Assembly (NCBI GenBank): GCA_004297335.1 | Contig: SCUD01000148.1 | Span: forward strand, 1 to 53,330 | DNA length: 53,330 nt | Source: Gammaproteobacteria bacterium | GTDB taxonomy: Bacteria > Pseudomonadota > Gammaproteobacteria > Steroidobacterales > Steroidobacteraceae | Direction of reading: 5' to 3' | In this document: piece after piece, positions 37,631 to 48,377 of the stretch | Position numbering within the stretch: the stretch's first letter is position 1 | How the letters are laid out: the number at the start of each line of letters is the position of its first letter | Made by a program: the position numbers and the translations under genes | The notes under the pieces: generated by a model | Told to the model about the DNA's origin: nothing | Seen by the model: the letters and a program-made list of their open reading frames with translations, nothing else | The model's database searches: none

Positions 37631-38384
37631 AGTCGATGATCTCGATGTCCTCGTAGTCATAGCCAGTGATGTCCGCAGGCCGGCGCCGGAGCCGGAGCCG
37701 CGGCGACGGATAGGGAGCGCGGGTCAGCTGCAGGTCGGCCTGCTCCAGGTGATTGAGATACAGGTGGCAGTCACCGCCCGTCCAGATCAGCTCGCCAACC
37801 CCAAGCTCCGCCTGCTGGGCGAACAGGTGAGTCAGCAAGGCGTAGGAGGCAACGTTGAACGGCACGCCGAGGAACAGGTCGGCACTGCGCTGATAGACCT
37901 GGCAGGACAGTCGCCCATTGGCGACGTGCAACTGGAAGAAAGCGTGGCAGGGTGCCAGCGCCATGTGCTCCAGTTCGCCGACGTTCCAGGCGCTGACCAG
38001 GATGCGCCGGGAATCCGGATGCTCCCGCAGCTGCCGGACGGCCGCGGAGATCTGGTCAATGCTGCCGCCCTCGGCGGTCCGCCAGGCGCGCCACTGCCGG
38101 CCATAGACCGGGCCCAGTTCGCCGTTGTCATCGGCCCATTCGTCCCAGATGGTCACGCCGCGTTCGCGCAGCCAGCCGACGTTGGTCTCGCCGCGCAGGA
38201 ACCACAGCAGCTCGAGGATCACGGATTTCACATGGATGCGCTTGGTCGTCACCAGCGGGAACCCGGCGCCGAGATCGAAGCGCAGCTGCGCGCCGAACAG
38301 CGACAGGGTGCCGGTGCCGGTGCGATCGGCCTTGCGTACGCCGGTATCGCGGACGCGCCGCATCAGCTCGAGATAGGCCTGCAT
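37590..38384 (-). CDS. thyA: Thymidylate synthase
   Basis: A 264-residue enzyme, exactly the E. coli length, converting dUMP to dTMP with methylene-tetrahydrofolate. Catalytic Cys146 lies in [33 protein letters not shown] and [20 protein letters not shown] are all present. ATG 38384 overlaps the lgt stop (TGATG). The 3' end overlaps the SET gene start, and folA follows. Confidence 0.97.
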   Translation of the reverse strand: MQAYLELMRRVRDTGVRKADRTGTGTLSLFGAQLRFDLGAGFPLVTTKRIHVKSVILELLWFLRGETNVGWLRERGVTIWDEWADDNGELGPVYGRQWRAWRTAEGGSIDQISAAVRQLREHPDSRRILVSAWNVGELEHMALAPCHAFFQLHVANGRLSCQVYQRSADLFLGVPFNVASYALLTHLFAQQAELGVGELIWTGGDCHLYLNHLEQADLQLTRAPYPSPRLRLRRRPADITGYDYEDIEIIDYEHHPKISAPVAI

Positions 38385-39175
38385 CAGGCGTAGTTGCCGG
38401 AAGGCTCGCGGCGCTGCGCCGACCAGGCAAGCAGCGCCAGGCCAGCGAGCAGCATCGGCAGCGACAACAGCTGCCCCATCGTCAGCCAGCCGAAGGCCAG
38501 GTAGCCGATGTGCGCATCGGGCAGGCGCAGGAACTCGATGCCGATGCGAAACACCGCATAGAGCACCAGGAACAGTCCGGACGGCGCCAGCCGCGCCCGC
38601 GGCCGCGCCGTGAACCACCACAGCACGGCAAACAGTACCAGTCCTTCGAGGGCGGCCTCGTAGAGCTGGGTCGGATGCCGGATGTCACCACCCACGAGGA
38701 ATCCCCAGGGCACATCGGTCGGCTTGCCCCAGAGCTCGCCATTGATGAAGTTGCCGATGCGTCCGGCGCCGAGGCCGATCGCCGGCAGCGGCGCCGTGAA
38801 GTCCAGCACATCCGCGAACCGGCGGCCACGGCGGTGCGCGAACAGGGCCAGTGCGATCAGCACACCCGCCAGGCCACCATGAAAGGACATGCCGCCCTCC
38901 CAGACCCGGAACAGCGACAGCGGATCCGCAGCAAGACCGGCCCAGCCGTAGACCAGGGTCCAGCCGATCCGGCCACCGGCGATCACGCCGACAGCCGCGA
39001 AGAAGATCAGGTCGTCCACGTCGGCCGGCTTCCAGGTCGAACGTGGCGCAGCGGCTCGGCGCCGGGCGAGCCACCAGCCACCGAGGAAGCCGAGCACGTA
39101 CATCAGCCCGTACCAGTGGATGCGTACCGGCCCGAGCTGCAGTGCGACCGGGTCGATCTCCGGGTAGATCAGCAT
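38384..39175 (-). CDS. lgt: Prolipoprotein diacylglyceryl transferase
   Basis: A 263-residue inner-membrane enzyme with about seven membrane helices that adds diacylglycerol to lipobox cysteines; RlpA and the cytochrome lipoprotein here would be substrates. The signature [19 protein letters not shown] and the His of GGMSFHGGL are intact. ATG 39175 overlaps the end of rlmI by 7 bases. The usual gammaproteobacterial order lgt-thyA is kept. Confidence 0.97.
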   Translation of the reverse strand: MLIYPEIDPVALQLGPVRIHWYGLMYVLGFLGGWWLARRRAAAPRSTWKPADVDDLIFFAAVGVIAGGRIGWTLVYGWAGLAADPLSLFRVWEGGMSFHGGLAGVLIALALFAHRRGRRFADVLDFTAPLPAIGLGAGRIGNFINGELWGKPTDVPWGFLVGGDIRHPTQLYEAALEGLVLFAVLWWFTARPRARLAPSGLFLVLYAVFRIGIEFLRLPDAHIGYLAFGWLTMGQLLSLPMLLAGLALLAWSAQRREPSGNYA

Positions 39176-40395
39176 GCGTCAGTCACCCGGAACAGGAAAG
39201 CGCGCAGGTAGCGGGTCTCGTCCACGGCCGGATGCACCGGATGATCGGGGGCCTGGGCGCCGACCGCGATCAGCTGCACGAAGCGGCCGAGATGCCGACT
39301 GGCGCGCTGCACGGCGTCGGTGAGCTCCCCGGGAGCCAGGTGCCAGGAACAGGAACAGCTCATCAGCAGGCCGTCGTGATCGATGAGCTGCAGCGCCAGC
39401 TGGTTGAGGCGCCGGTAGGCCGCAAGCCCCTTGGGGTGGTCCTTCCGGCGCTTGATGAAGGCCGGTGGGTCCAGCACGATCGCATCGAATCTCCGGCCTT
39501 CCGCATGCAGCGCCTCGAGCGCCTGGAAAGCGTCGCCTTTTCGCGTCTCGAGCGCAAGACCATTGGCCGTTGCCGTCGCCGTAGCGGCCTCGAGCGCCGC
39601 GGCGGAGGCGTCCACGCAGGTGACCTCGCGCGCACCGGCCCGCGCAGCCTGCAGGCCGAAGCTGCCCGCATAACTGAACACATCGAGAACCCGGGCGCCC
39701 CGCGCATGATGCGAAAACAGGGCCCGGTTGGCGGCCTGGTCGAAGTACCAGCCAGTCTTCTGGCCGCTGGCCAATGGCACGCGGAACCGGACGCCGCCCT
39801 CGGGGATGACCACGTTATCCGGAACCTCGCCGAATGCCGTCTCGACGTAGAGCGGCAGCCCCTCCAGCTCGCGGATCGGCGAATCATTGCGCCATTGCAC
39901 GGCCCGGGGCGCGATGACCTGTACCAGCGCCTCGAGAATCAGCTCCTTCAGCGCCTCCATGCCGGCCGTACCGAGCTGCACGACCAGGACCTCGCCGTAG
40001 CGGTCGACGACCAGGCCCGGCAGCAGGTCCGACTCGCCGAAGACGAGCCGGTAGAAAGGCTCGCGGTACAGCCGCTCGCGCAACGCGAGCGCGGTCTCGA
40101 TGCGGCGCCGGAGCAGCGGCAGGCCGGGCGGCCAGGCCGGATCCCGGCTGAGCAGCCGGGCGCTGATCAACGTGCGCGGATTGATGTAGGCATAACCGAG
40201 GAAGCGATCACGGCTCGAGCGCAGCTGTACCAGCTCGCCCGGTGAATAGCCCGCGAGCGGGCTCACCGCCACGTTGATCTCGTTCGAGAATACCCACAGG
40301 TGCCCGGCCAGCAGGCGCCGTTCCTCGTGGGGCTTGAGGTACAGCGCGGGCAGTCTGGATTCGGTCGGGGTCGGAGGTTCCGCGAGGTTCGGCAA
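39169..40395 (-). CDS. rlmI: Class I SAM-dependent rRNA methyltransferase, RlmI type
   Basis: A 408-residue enzyme with an N-terminal PUA-like domain ([22 protein letters not shown]), an EEHEE-like middle and a C-terminal Rossmann domain ([44 protein letters not shown]). RlmI makes m5C in 23S rRNA; close relatives share the layout, so the exact target is inferred. TTG at 40395 is the only in-frame start before the PUA domain; no ribosome site is visible, and the transcript may be nearly leaderless. Confidence 0.9.
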   Translation of the reverse strand: MPNLAEPPTPTESRLPALYLKPHEERRLLAGHLWVFSNEINVAVSPLAGYSPGELVQLRSSRDRFLGYAYINPRTLISARLLSRDPAWPPGLPLLRRRIETALALRERLYREPFYRLVFGESDLLPGLVVDRYGEVLVVQLGTAGMEALKELILEALVQVIAPRAVQWRNDSPIRELEGLPLYVETAFGEVPDNVVIPEGGVRFRVPLASGQKTGWYFDQAANRALFSHHARGARVLDVFSYAGSFGLQAARAGAREVTCVDASAAALEAATATATANGLALETRKGDAFQALEALHAEGRRFDAIVLDPPAFIKRRKDHPKGLAAYRRLNQLALQLIDHDGLLMSCSCSWHLAPGELTDAVQRASRHLGRFVQLIAVGAQAPDHPVHPAVDETRYLRAFLFRVTDAC

Positions 40396-40452
40396 GGCTG
40401 GTGACGCTTTGGCTATAGTGACCGGATTCTACCCGAGCAGGACGCTGCGGAC

Positions 40453-42522
40453 ATGCATGGCAGGGATTCCACGATGAGAGGCAACGGCCTGGCCGGCGAA
40501 ACCAGCCCCTATCTGCTGCAGCATGCGGCCAATCCGGTGGACTGGCAGCCCTGGGGGCCGCAGGCACTGGAACTGGCGCGCGATCTCGACCGTCCGATCC
40601 TGCTGTCGATCGGCTATTCCGCCTGCCACTGGTGCCACGTGATGGCGCATGAATCCTTCGAGGATCCGGCGACCGCGGCGATCATGAACCGGCTGTTCGT
40701 CAACGTGAAGGTTGACCGCGAGGAGCGGCCCGACCTCGACCGCAACTTCCAGATCGCCCACCAGGTGCTCACCCACCGCGGCGGTGGCTGGCCGCTCACG
40801 ATGTTCCTCGCCCCTGACGACCTGACTCCGTTCTTCGCCGGCACCTATTTCCCGAAGGAAGCGCGCTACGGCATGCCCGCCTTCACGGAAGTGCTCGAGC
40901 GCGTCGCCGGGTTCTACCAGGCCCGGCGGGACACGGTCCGCGAGCAGAACCGGGCATTGCAGGCGGTCTTTGCCGAGCTGGTGCCTCCAGCGGGGGAGCT
41001 GCCGACCCGGGCCCCGCTCGATGCGGCGCGCCGCGAGCTCGAGGCCAGCTTCGATCCCCGCTATGGCGGCTTCGGCAGCGCGCCGAAGTTCCCGCATCCG
41101 ACCAGCATCGAGCGACTGCTGCGCCACTGGCAGTCGACCGCGGCGACACCCGAGCCGGACCTGCAGGCCCTCTACATGGCCACGCTGACGCTGAAGCGCA
41201 TGGCCGAGGGCGGCCTGTTCGACCAGCTCGGCGGCGGGTTCTGCCGTTATTCCGTGGATGCGTACTGGATGATCCCGCACTTCGAGAAGATGCTCTACGA
41301 CAACGGACCGCTGCTCGCCCTGGCGGCACAGGTGGCGGTCGCCACCGGTGATCCGTTCTTCCGCCGCATCGCCGTACAGACCGCCGACTGGGCGCTCGAG
41401 GAAATGCGCGTGCCGGAGGGCGGCTTCTGTGCGGCGCTGGATGCCGACTCCGAAGGCCACGAGGGTCGCTTCTACGCCTGGGACCGCGCCGAAGTCGAGT
41501 CACTGCTCACGGCGGAGGAATATCGCGTGGCGGCGCGCCGCTGGGGCCTCGATCGCGAGCCGAACTTCGAAGGCCGCTGGCACCTGCACTGCCATGCCAG
41601 CCTCGAGGACATCGCGGCGGAATGCGGCCACACGGTCGATTCGGTCGCGGCGCTGCTGGACGCCGCTCGTGTGAAATTGCACGCCGCACGCGCGCGACGC
41701 GTGCGTCCGGCCCGTGATGACAAGGTCCTGACCGCGTGGAACGCGCTGATGATCCGCGGGCTCGCCGTCAGCGGCCGGCTGCTGGCCGAGCCGGGCCATA
41801 TCGCGGCGGCGACCCAGGCCCTCGACGTCCTGCGCGCGCACTGCTGGCGTGACGGGCAGCTGTTCGCCGCGTGGAAGGACGGTCGCGCGAGGTTTCCCGC
41901 CTACCTCGACGACCATGCATTCCTGCTGGATGCGCTGCTCGAACTGCTGCAGGCACGCTGGCGCAGCGCCGACCTCGACTTCGCCCGCGCGATCGCGGAC
42001 CTGCTGCTCGAGCGCTTCCAGGACCGCGAGCGCGGCGGCTTCTGGTTCACCGCGGAGGGCCAGGATCCGCCGCTCGGCCGCTCGCGGAGCTTCGCCGACG
42101 AGGCCATGCCCTCCGGCAACGGCGTCGCCGCGCTGGCACTCGCGCGTCTCGGCTGGCTGCTCGGCGAGTCGCGTTATCTCGATGCCGCCGCGGCAACGCT
42201 CCGCAGCGGCAGCGCATCGCTCGAACGGGCCCCACAGGCGCATACCACGCTGCTGAACGCGCTGGACGAATGGCTGCAGCCCGGCGAGATCATCGTGATC
42301 CGCGGTGCCCGGGCCAGCGAGTGGGCCGCGGCGCTGGCGCCGCTCTACGCGCCGCGACGCATGGTCTTCGCGATTCCTGCCGACGCGGAGCTGCCCCCGG
42401 CAATGGCCGCGAAACAGCCCGGCGCGGGTACCGTCGCCTGGATCTGCCAGGGCCCGCAGTGCTACCCGCCGGTCTCAGACCTGCCGCTCCTGGTCCGCAC
42501 GCTCCGCGACGGCGTGGGCTGA
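40453..42522 (+). CDS. YyaL/SSP411-family protein with thioredoxin-like domain (DUF255)
   Basis: A 689-residue protein with an N-terminal thioredoxin-like DUF255 domain ([18 protein letters not shown], then [16 protein letters not shown] with a CxxC pair) and a C-terminal (alpha/alpha)6-barrel similar to N-acylglucosamine epimerases ([11 protein letters not shown]-type segment, [16 protein letters not shown]). The family is found from bacteria to man (SPATA20) and its reaction is not firmly known. ATG 40453 or 40474 could be the start; the domain begins just after the second. Convergent with the next gene, stops two bases apart. Confidence 0.93.
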   Translation: MHGRDSTMRGNGLAGETSPYLLQHAANPVDWQPWGPQALELARDLDRPILLSIGYSACHWCHVMAHESFEDPATAAIMNRLFVNVKVDREERPDLDRNFQIAHQVLTHRGGGWPLTMFLAPDDLTPFFAGTYFPKEARYGMPAFTEVLERVAGFYQARRDTVREQNRALQAVFAELVPPAGELPTRAPLDAARRELEASFDPRYGGFGSAPKFPHPTSIERLLRHWQSTAATPEPDLQALYMATLTLKRMAEGGLFDQLGGGFCRYSVDAYWMIPHFEKMLYDNGPLLALAAQVAVATGDPFFRRIAVQTADWALEEMRVPEGGFCAALDADSEGHEGRFYAWDRAEVESLLTAEEYRVAARRWGLDREPNFEGRWHLHCHASLEDIAAECGHTVDSVAALLDAARVKLHAARARRVRPARDDKVLTAWNALMIRGLAVSGRLLAEPGHIAAATQALDVLRAHCWRDGQLFAAWKDGRARFPAYLDDHAFLLDALLELLQARWRSADLDFARAIADLLLERFQDRERGGFWFTAEGQDPPLGRSRSFADEAMPSGNGVAALALARLGWLLGESRYLDAAAATLRSGSASLERAPQAHTTLLNALDEWLQPGEIIVIRGARASEWAAALAPLYAPRRMVFAIPADAELPPAMAAKQPGAGTVAWICQGPQCYPPVSDLPLLVRTLRDGVG

Positions 42523-42523
42523 A

Positions 42524-42964
42524 TTACCGCTGGCGGTGTACCGCCCGATACTTCGCGAGGCCCGGATGATCGGCCGTGTAGCGCGGCAGCGCGTCGCCGG
42601 GCTCGACCCAGTCGACTCGCTGGTCGTAGAACACATGGCAGTCCGGAGCCCGATCGATCGGGCCGGCGATCGCCGTGCGTACCACATGCATCTCGCCCGG
42701 ACACAGCGCCGAGGCGAAGAACAGCGTCGTGCCGCAGTCAGCGCAGAAGCCGCGCCGGCTCTGGGCGGAAGACTGGTACCAGCGCGGCTCCGCCGAGCCG
42801 GGCAGGAGCCGGAATCGCTCCAGCGCGGCACCGACCCAGCTGACGAAGGCCGCGCCGTGCGCCTCGCGGCACCACTGGCAATGGCAATGCGCGAAGAACA
42901 GCGTCGGCGGCGCCAGCGCGAAACGCACCGCGCCGCACAGGCATTGACCGTTGATCTCCGCCAC
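42524..42964 (-). CDS. GFA-domain (CENP-V/glutathione-dependent formaldehyde-activating-like) protein
   Basis: A 146-residue zinc protein of the GFA family. It carries GQCLCGAVRF, the cysteine group HCHCQWCREAHG and the later pair FCADCGTTLFF, all zinc ligands of this fold. Most members have no proven substrate; the formaldehyde link is from Gfa of Paracoccus. The next gene on this strand upstream is the nucleotidyltransferase, with 70 bases between; no link in function is evident. Confidence 0.92.
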   Translation of the reverse strand: MAEINGQCLCGAVRFALAPPTLFFAHCHCQWCREAHGAAFVSWVGAALERFRLLPGSAEPRWYQSSAQSRRGFCADCGTTLFFASALCPGEMHVVRTAIAGPIDRAPDCHVFYDQRVDWVEPGDALPRYTADHPGLAKYRAVHRQR

Positions 42965-43034
42965 CGGCAGTCACCTCCGCCACGATCACCCCGGCAACGA
43001 TGACACAATGCCGTCGGTCACGGGAGCACCGGTC

Positions 43035-43514
43035 TCAGCTACCTCGCTGCCGGTTCAGGATCGCCTCCAGGATCCGAACGACCACGAGATCCTTGTCCCG
43101 GCCCAGTGCCTGCTTGTCCGCGATCAGGGCTTCGATGGACAGCACCCTGATCGTCAGGTCACCCACCGATATTCGCCGGGCGGAATCCGCAACGTCCTCG
43201 TAGCGCTTGCCGCCACCAATGAAGCCCAGCAGGTCCAGCGGTCCGCCATTGGTCGCCAGCAACAGATGGCCACCCGCGGAAAGGTCGCTCGGGGTGGGAC
43301 GCAGATCACGATGCTCACGGTAGCGCGCATCCAGAATCGCCAGCACCTGCGCCAGCCGGTCAATATTGGCCGAGTCGACCTTGATCAACGCGTCAATGTC
43401 AAAGGTCGTGACCGGCGCACCCTGCAATACTGCCGCGACCCCCCCGACCACGACATACTCGACGCCGTGTTGCTCGAGGACTTCAAGTATCCGGCGAAAG
43501 CTCGGCGCCGTCAT
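43035..43514 (-). CDS. Nucleotidyltransferase-fold protein (MNT/AbiEii-like)
   Basis: A 159-residue protein with the pol-beta-type nucleotidyltransferase opening: VEYVVVGGVAAVLQGAP, then TTFDIDALI supplying the paired acidic residues, and LLGFIGGGKRYEDV and SIEALIADKQALGRDKDL later, as in stand-alone MNT/AbiEii-type proteins. It could transfer a nucleotide to a protein or small molecule. ATG 43514 lies inside the upstream 54-residue gene (32-base overlap), so the two are probably coupled; a longer frame upstream to 43790 does not look coding. Confidence 0.82.
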   Translation of the reverse strand: MTAPSFRRILEVLEQHGVEYVVVGGVAAVLQGAPVTTFDIDALIKVDSANIDRLAQVLAILDARYREHRDLRPTPSDLSAGGHLLLATNGGPLDLLGFIGGGKRYEDVADSARRISVGDLTIRVLSIEALIADKQALGRDKDLVVVRILEAILNRQRGS

Positions 43515-43647
43515 CTCGCTGCACACTGTTGAAGAACGCCAGCCGCGATTCCAGCTCGGCCAGGCGTCTTTCCGGATCGAGCCCGAGGAACCAGTCGAGC
43601 AGGGACTCGTCGTGAGTCTCCGTGCGGGCGTCAATGGCTGCGTCCAT
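43483..43647 (-). CDS. Small acidic protein encoded before the nucleotidyltransferase
   Basis: A 54-residue acidic protein (ATG 43647, stop 43483). A helical core DWFLGLDPERRLAELESRLAF is followed by a polar tail. Its pattern of acidic and leucine-rich helix resembles small proteins often found directly before such nucleotidyltransferases, where they may be partners or antitoxins; this is inference. The 32-base overlap with the next gene argues for coupled translation. No clear ribosome site is seen; TACAAT lies 8 bases before the ATG on the coding strand. Confidence 0.62.
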   Translation of the reverse strand: MDAAIDARTETHDESLLDWFLGLDPERRLAELESRLAFFNSVQRDDGAELSPDT

Positions 43648-43940
43648 GACTGAATTGTAGCGTCAACTGCTGCCGGGAGGGATGCTGCCCGCTCGGTGCC
43701 CCGCTGCCGCGTGCCTCCGGGCTCCACCAGTGGCGCGGCCGACATTGCGTTCGACGGAAACTGCCATTCATTCAGTGCATTGCGGCGCACTCCTGATCAA
43801 ACCCATAACTGAGCACCCGCACCGCTCCGCCGCAAGGGTGAGAGCGGAATCCCATGCGGAAATCGAGTGTGACAACCAAACGCCGGCACACAGGCTGGCG
43901 CCGGCTGCCTCCTCCGTAACTGACGGATTACGATGGCGCA

Positions 43941-44954
43941 ATGCCGCCGGACACGGGAGCAATGGTCGACTTCGCCGCGATCGAGGCGGCCGCTCGGCGG
44001 CTCGCCGGCATCACCCGGCGCACGCCGCTGCTCGCCGGCACGCCGCTCGATGAGCTGACCGGCGGCCGCGTGCTGCTCAAGCTCGAGTCGCTGCAGCTGA
44101 CCGGCTCGTTCAAGATCCGCGGCGCCTGGAACCGCCTGGCGCAGCTCGACCCGGCCGAGCGGCGTGCCGGCGTCGTCGCCTTCTCGTCCGGCAATCACGC
44201 CCAGGGCGTCGCGGCAGCGGCCCGGGCACTCGACATTCCGGCCACGATCGTGATGCCCGCCGACGCACCGCAGGTGAAGCTCGCCGGCACGCGCGCGCTG
44301 GGCGCCAATATCGTCACCTACGACCGCCACAGCGAGGACCGCGAGGCGATCGCCATGCAGCTCGCCGCCCGGCGCGGTGCGACGCTGGTGCCCTCGTACG
44401 ACGATCCGGCGATCATCGCCGGCCAGGGGACGGTCGGCCTCGAACTGGTCGAGCAGGCCGGCGAACTCGGCCTCGCTCCGGATCTCGTGCTGCTGGCCTG
44501 CAGCGGCGGCGGCCTGGCGAGCGGTGTCGCGCTCGCCACCCGGGCGCTGCTGCCGGCCTGCGAGCTGAATTGCGTCGAGCCGGCCGGCTTCGACGATACC
44601 CGCCGCTCGCTGCTCGCCGGTGAGCGGCTGGCCAACGCACCTGGCGGGCAGTCGCTGTGCGACGCGCTGCTGGCGCCAGCGCCGGGCCGGTTGACCTTTC
44701 CGCTGCTGCAGCGGCTGCTGGCCGGCGGGCTCGCCGTCAGCGATGACGAAGTACGGCACGCAATGGCCTGGGCGTTCCGCCACCTGAAGCTCGTGATCGA
44801 GCCGGGCGGCGTGGTCGCGCTCGCCGCGCTGCTGGCCGGCCGCGTGCTGGCGCGGGGCCGCACCGTCGCGCTGGTCATCTCGGGCGGCAACGTCGATGCC
44901 GGGCTGTTCAGCGCGCTGCTGCAGGCGCCGGCCGGCGGCGGCGCTGTGCAATAA
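43941..44954 (+). CDS. Threonine/serine dehydratase, short form without ACT domain
   Basis: A 337-residue fold-type II PLP enzyme that deaminates threonine to 2-oxobutyrate or serine to pyruvate. PLP Lys is in [12 protein letters not shown], with the [10 protein letters not shown] phosphate loop region and [11 protein letters not shown] later. E. coli IlvA has ~514 residues with regulatory ACT-like domains; here they are missing, so isoleucine feedback inhibition is unlikely. The family also includes serine racemase. ATG 43941 or 43962 (after GGGAG) may be the start. ilvD follows 61 bases later, which supports a role in branched-chain synthesis. The 293 bases upstream hold no gene I can support. 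Confidence 0.9.
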   Translation: MPPDTGAMVDFAAIEAAARRLAGITRRTPLLAGTPLDELTGGRVLLKLESLQLTGSFKIRGAWNRLAQLDPAERRAGVVAFSSGNHAQGVAAAARALDIPATIVMPADAPQVKLAGTRALGANIVTYDRHSEDREAIAMQLAARRGATLVPSYDDPAIIAGQGTVGLELVEQAGELGLAPDLVLLACSGGGLASGVALATRALLPACELNCVEPAGFDDTRRSLLAGERLANAPGGQSLCDALLAPAPGRLTFPLLQRLLAGGLAVSDDEVRHAMAWAFRHLKLVIEPGGVVALAALLAGRVLARGRTVALVISGGNVDAGLFSALLQAPAGGGAVQ

Positions 44955-45015
44955 TCGCCAGCCGGGCCGCGACCCTTCCGGTCGCCGGCGCCGCTCACCC
45001 GACGAGGCCAGCGCG

Positions 45016-46932
45016 ATGCCAGTCTACCGCTCCCGGACCACGACCCACGGCCGCCACATGGCTGGCGCGCGCGCCTTGTGGCGCGCCACCGGCATGCGGG
45101 ATTCCGATTTCGGCAAGCCGATCATCGCGATCGCCAACTCCTTCACGCAGTTCGTGCCGGGGCACGTGCACCTGAAGGACCTCGGCCAGATGGTGGCGCG
45201 CGAAATCGAGGCTGCCGGTGGCGTCGCCAAGGAGTTCAATACCATCGCCGTCGACGACGGCATCGCAATGGGCCACGACGGCATGTTGTATTCGCTGCCC
45301 TCGCGTGAGCTGATCGCCGATTCGGTGGAGTACATGGTGAATGCGCATTGCGCGGATGCACTGCTGTGCATCTCCAACTGCGACAAGATCACGCCGGGCA
45401 TGCTGATGGCAGCGCTGCGCCTCGATATTCCGGCGATCTTCGTCTCCGGCGGGCCGATGGAGGCCGGCAAGGTGACGTGGCAGGGCCAGACCGTGAAGCT
45501 GGACCTGATCGACGCGATGGTGCAGGCCGCGGACAGCAGCCGTACCGATGAAGAAGTCATGGCCACCGAGCGCTCGGCCTGCCCGACCTGCGGCTCCTGC
45601 TCCGGCATGTTCACTGCCAACTCGATGAACTGCCTGGTCGAGGCCCTGGGGCTCGCGCTGCCCGGCAACGGCACGCTGCTGGCAACACACGCCGACCGCC
45701 GCGAACTGTTCCTGCGCGCCGGGCGCCAAATCGTCGAGCTGGCACGGCGCTGCTACGAAAAGGACGATGCCACGGCGCGCCCGCGCACGATTGCCTCGCT
45801 GGCCGCGTTCGAGAATGCGATGTGCCTCGATATCGCGATGGGCGGATCCACGAACACCGTGCTGCACCTGCTGGCGGCGGCGCGCGAGGCCGGCGTGGCG
45901 TTCACGATGCCGGATATCGATCGCCTGTCGCGCCGAGTGCCCACGCTGTGCAAGGTGGCACCGTCGACGACGCTGTACCACATCGAGGACGTGCACCGCG
46001 CCGGTGGCGTCATGAGCATCCTGGGCGAGCTCGATCGCGCGGGCCTGATCCACGCGGATTGCCCGACCGTGCACAGCCGGAGCCTCGGCGAGGCGCTCGC
46101 GGCCTGGGACCTGCGGCGGAGCCAGGCCGCGGCGGTGCACGATTTCTACCGGGCCGCCCCCGGCGGCGTGCCTACTCAGCAGGCCTTCTCGCAGGACTGC
46201 CGTTATCCGGAGCTGGACCTCGATCGGAGCTCGGGCTGCATCCGCGACGTGGCGCACGCCTGGTCGCAGGACGGCGGCCTCGCCGTGCTGCACGGCAATC
46301 TCGCCGCGGACGGCTGCATCGTCAAGACCGCTGGCATCGATGCGAGCATGTTCGAGGCGCCGGCATCGTCCGGCGGTCCGGCCGGCCAGATCCAGGTATT
46401 CCGCGGGCCCGCCCGCGTGTTCGACAGCCAGGAGGCGGCGGTCGAGGCTATCCTCGGCGGGCGCATCCGCCCCGGCGACGTGGTCGTGATCCGCTACGAA
46501 GGTCCGCGCGGCGGACCGGGCATGCAGGAGATGCTGTACCCGACCTCCTATCTCAAGTCCATGGGACTGGGCAAGGATTGCGCGCTGATCACCGATGGGC
46601 GGTTTTCCGGCGGCACCTCCGGCCTTTCCATCGGCCATGCCTCGCCCGAAGCGGCCGAGGGCGGCACGATCGGCCTCGTCGAGGAAGGCGACACGATCGA
46701 GATCGATATCCCCAATCGCCGGATTCACCTGGCCGTGACCGACGCCGTGCTCGAGCAGCGCCGCGCAATCATGGTCGCGAAGGGCGGCGATGCCTGGAAG
46801 CCACGGGCGCGCAAGCGCGCGGTGTCAGCGGCACTGCGCGCCTATGCAGCGCTGACCACCTCCGCGGCGAACGGCGCAGTGCGCGACGTCACCCAGCTTG
46901 AGCGCCTGCCTCACAGCGTGTCCTCGAGGTAG
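45016..46932 (+). CDS. ilvD: Dihydroxy-acid dehydratase
   Basis: A 638-residue iron-sulfur enzyme of valine, isoleucine and pantothenate synthesis (E. coli 616). Cluster cysteines are seen in [13 protein letters not shown] and [40 protein letters not shown] opens the protein, and [20 protein letters not shown] lies near the end. ATG 45016 suits the family; the longer upstream frame overlaps the dehydratase gene. The last ~15 residues extend beyond the usual end and overlap the convergent carbonic anhydrase gene by 22 bases. Confidence 0.97.
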   Translation: MPVYRSRTTTHGRHMAGARALWRATGMRDSDFGKPIIAIANSFTQFVPGHVHLKDLGQMVAREIEAAGGVAKEFNTIAVDDGIAMGHDGMLYSLPSRELIADSVEYMVNAHCADALLCISNCDKITPGMLMAALRLDIPAIFVSGGPMEAGKVTWQGQTVKLDLIDAMVQAADSSRTDEEVMATERSACPTCGSCSGMFTANSMNCLVEALGLALPGNGTLLATHADRRELFLRAGRQIVELARRCYEKDDATARPRTIASLAAFENAMCLDIAMGGSTNTVLHLLAAAREAGVAFTMPDIDRLSRRVPTLCKVAPSTTLYHIEDVHRAGGVMSILGELDRAGLIHADCPTVHSRSLGEALAAWDLRRSQAAAVHDFYRAAPGGVPTQQAFSQDCRYPELDLDRSSGCIRDVAHAWSQDGGLAVLHGNLAADGCIVKTAGIDASMFEAPASSGGPAGQIQVFRGPARVFDSQEAAVEAILGGRIRPGDVVVIRYEGPRGGPGMQEMLYPTSYLKSMGLGKDCALITDGRFSGGTSGLSIGHASPEAAEGGTIGLVEEGDTIEIDIPNRRIHLAVTDAVLEQRRAIMVAKGGDAWKPRARKRAVSAALRAYAALTTSAANGAVRDVTQLERLPHSVSSR

Positions 46933-47540
46933 TCGACGACCCCGGTCGCCAGCGAATAGCGAGCGCCAACCACCCGCAACCCCTCCTGGTCGATCAGCGA
47001 CTCGATGATCCGGGAGCCGCGGCGCAGCTGCTGTACCGAGGCGCGGATGTTGGCGCGCACCGCCTGCTGCAGGAGTTCATCCTCGTCCCCGGGTGATCCG
47101 GCCACGAGTTCCACGAGGCCCGGCCGGATGCGCTCGACGATCGAGCGCAGGTTCGGGGACTGCAGGTCCACGGGGCGGCGCATCTGCTCGAGCGTGGCCT
47201 GGATGGCGCCGCAACTGGAATGGCCGAGCACGACGACGAGGCGGGTGCCGAAACGGGCGGCCGCAAACTCGACGCTGCCGATCAGCGACGGCGCGACCAC
47301 GTTGCCGGCCACGCGGATCACGAACAGGTCACCGACGCCCTGGTCAAAGACGATTTCCACCGGCACGCGCGAATCCGAGCAGCCGAGCACGATCGCGAAG
47401 GGCCATTGCGCGTCGCCAAGCTCGGAGCGGCGCGTCACCGCCGCCAGAATGCCCGCCCCGGCCACGCCAGCCACGAAGCGCCCGTTACCGGCCCGCAGCC
47501 GCTCGAGCGCCTGCTCCGCACTGACGTTGCCTTCGTTCAC
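46911..47540 (-). CDS. can: Beta-carbonic anhydrase
   Basis: A 209-residue zinc enzyme that hydrates CO2. The ligand motifs are [10 protein letters not shown] (Cys, with Asp-Arg dyad) and [13 protein letters not shown] (His, Cys). [21 protein letters not shown] is also typical. ATG 47540 overlaps the HIT gene stop (ATGA), making it the last of a possible DUF486-HIT-can unit. It supplies bicarbonate for biotin carboxylases among others; no closer link to its neighbours is evident. Confidence 0.94.
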   Translation of the reverse strand: MNEGNVSAEQALERLRAGNGRFVAGVAGAGILAAVTRRSELGDAQWPFAIVLGCSDSRVPVEIVFDQGVGDLFVIRVAGNVVAPSLIGSVEFAAARFGTRLVVVLGHSSCGAIQATLEQMRRPVDLQSPNLRSIVERIRPGLVELVAGSPGDEDELLQQAVRANIRASVQQLRRGSRIIESLIDQEGLRVVGARYSLATGVVDYLEDTL

Positions 47541-47977
47541 GCCGACCCTCCCAGCGCCGCCCGGATCCGGTCGCGGAGTTCGCCGTGAAACCCGACGTCG
47601 AAGGTCGGAGCCACAGTCCAGTCGTAGGCCCAGGGATGGCTGGTCGCGAGCGCCGGCAACTCATCCCGGTAACGCGGGATCACATGCGCATGCAGCGCCG
47701 GATCCTGGTTGCCGAGGATCGCATAGTTGATGCGCACCGCATCGGTGGCCTGCTGCACAGCATCGCCGAGCGTCGCCATGTCGGCGAGAAACTGCAGGCG
47801 TGCGGCGCCGGCGAGCGCATTGAGCGCCGGCACGACCGGATCAGGCAGCAACAGGCAGGTGCCCGGCAGCACCTGCCGCAGGTTCATCACGGCCCAGCCG
47901 GAGCTCATGCGTGCGATGAATCCCAGGTCGCTGCCGGCGCGCAGTTCCCCGACCAGCCGATGGATCGCAGTCGTCAT
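47537..47977 (-). CDS. HIT-family protein
   Basis: A 146-residue histidine-triad-like protein: DPALHAHVIPRYRDE carries the HxHxxx catalytic group in a shortened form, and YAILGNQDPALH precedes it. These proteins hydrolyse or transfer nucleotide phosphates; the substrate is unknown. ATG 47977 overlaps the DUF486 gene stop as ATGA, and its own stop overlaps the carbonic anhydrase start, so three genes are coupled. Confidence 0.88.
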   Translation of the reverse strand: MTTAIHRLVGELRAGSDLGFIARMSSGWAVMNLRQVLPGTCLLLPDPVVPALNALAGAARLQFLADMATLGDAVQQATDAVRINYAILGNQDPALHAHVIPRYRDELPALATSHPWAYDWTVAPTFDVGFHGELRDRIRAALGGSA

Positions 47978-48324
47978 GCGGGCTCCCGGAAGATGAAATA
48001 GACGGCGCCGACCAGGCACAGCGCGGCCCACAGGTAGTCGAGCTTGAGCCCCTGCTTCATGTACAGGACCACGAACGGCGCGAACACCAGCAGCGTAATG
48101 ACCTCCTGCAGCACCTTCAGCTGCGGCAGGCTCAGCACGGTATAGCCGATCCGGTTGCCCGGTACCTGGAACAGGTATTCGACCAGCGCGATGCCCCAGG
48201 AAACCAGTGCCGCGACGTACCAGGGTCGGTGATTCAGCTCCTTCAGGTGCGCATACCACGCAAAGGTCATGAAGACGTTGGACAGCACGAGCAGGCCGGC
48301 GGCCTGCCAGATAGCGTTCGGCAT
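47974..48324 (-). CDS. DMT-superfamily small membrane protein (DUF486)
   Basis: A 116-residue inner-membrane protein with four hydrophobic helices (LLVLSNVFMTFAWYAHL, YVAALVSWGIALVEYLFQVP, VITLLVFAPFVVLYM, LWAALCLVGAVYFIF). The YLFQVPGNRIGY and LKVLQEVITL motifs mark DUF486, a half-size relative of drug/metabolite transporters; the substrate is unknown. 53 bases separate it from the cytochrome gene upstream. Confidence 0.92.
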   Translation of the reverse strand: MPNAIWQAAGLLVLSNVFMTFAWYAHLKELNHRPWYVAALVSWGIALVEYLFQVPGNRIGYTVLSLPQLKVLQEVITLLVFAPFVVLYMKQGLKLDYLWAALCLVGAVYFIFREPA

Positions 48325-48377
48325 GTACGGCTCCGGCGATGGCGGCTGTCGATTCTCCCAGCCGCGGGGCCGCGGCG

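Noticed and set aside
43515-43790. Upstream extension of the nucleotidyltransferase
   Set aside because: The extension lacks protein-like character, and the 54-residue frame over the same bases is better supported.
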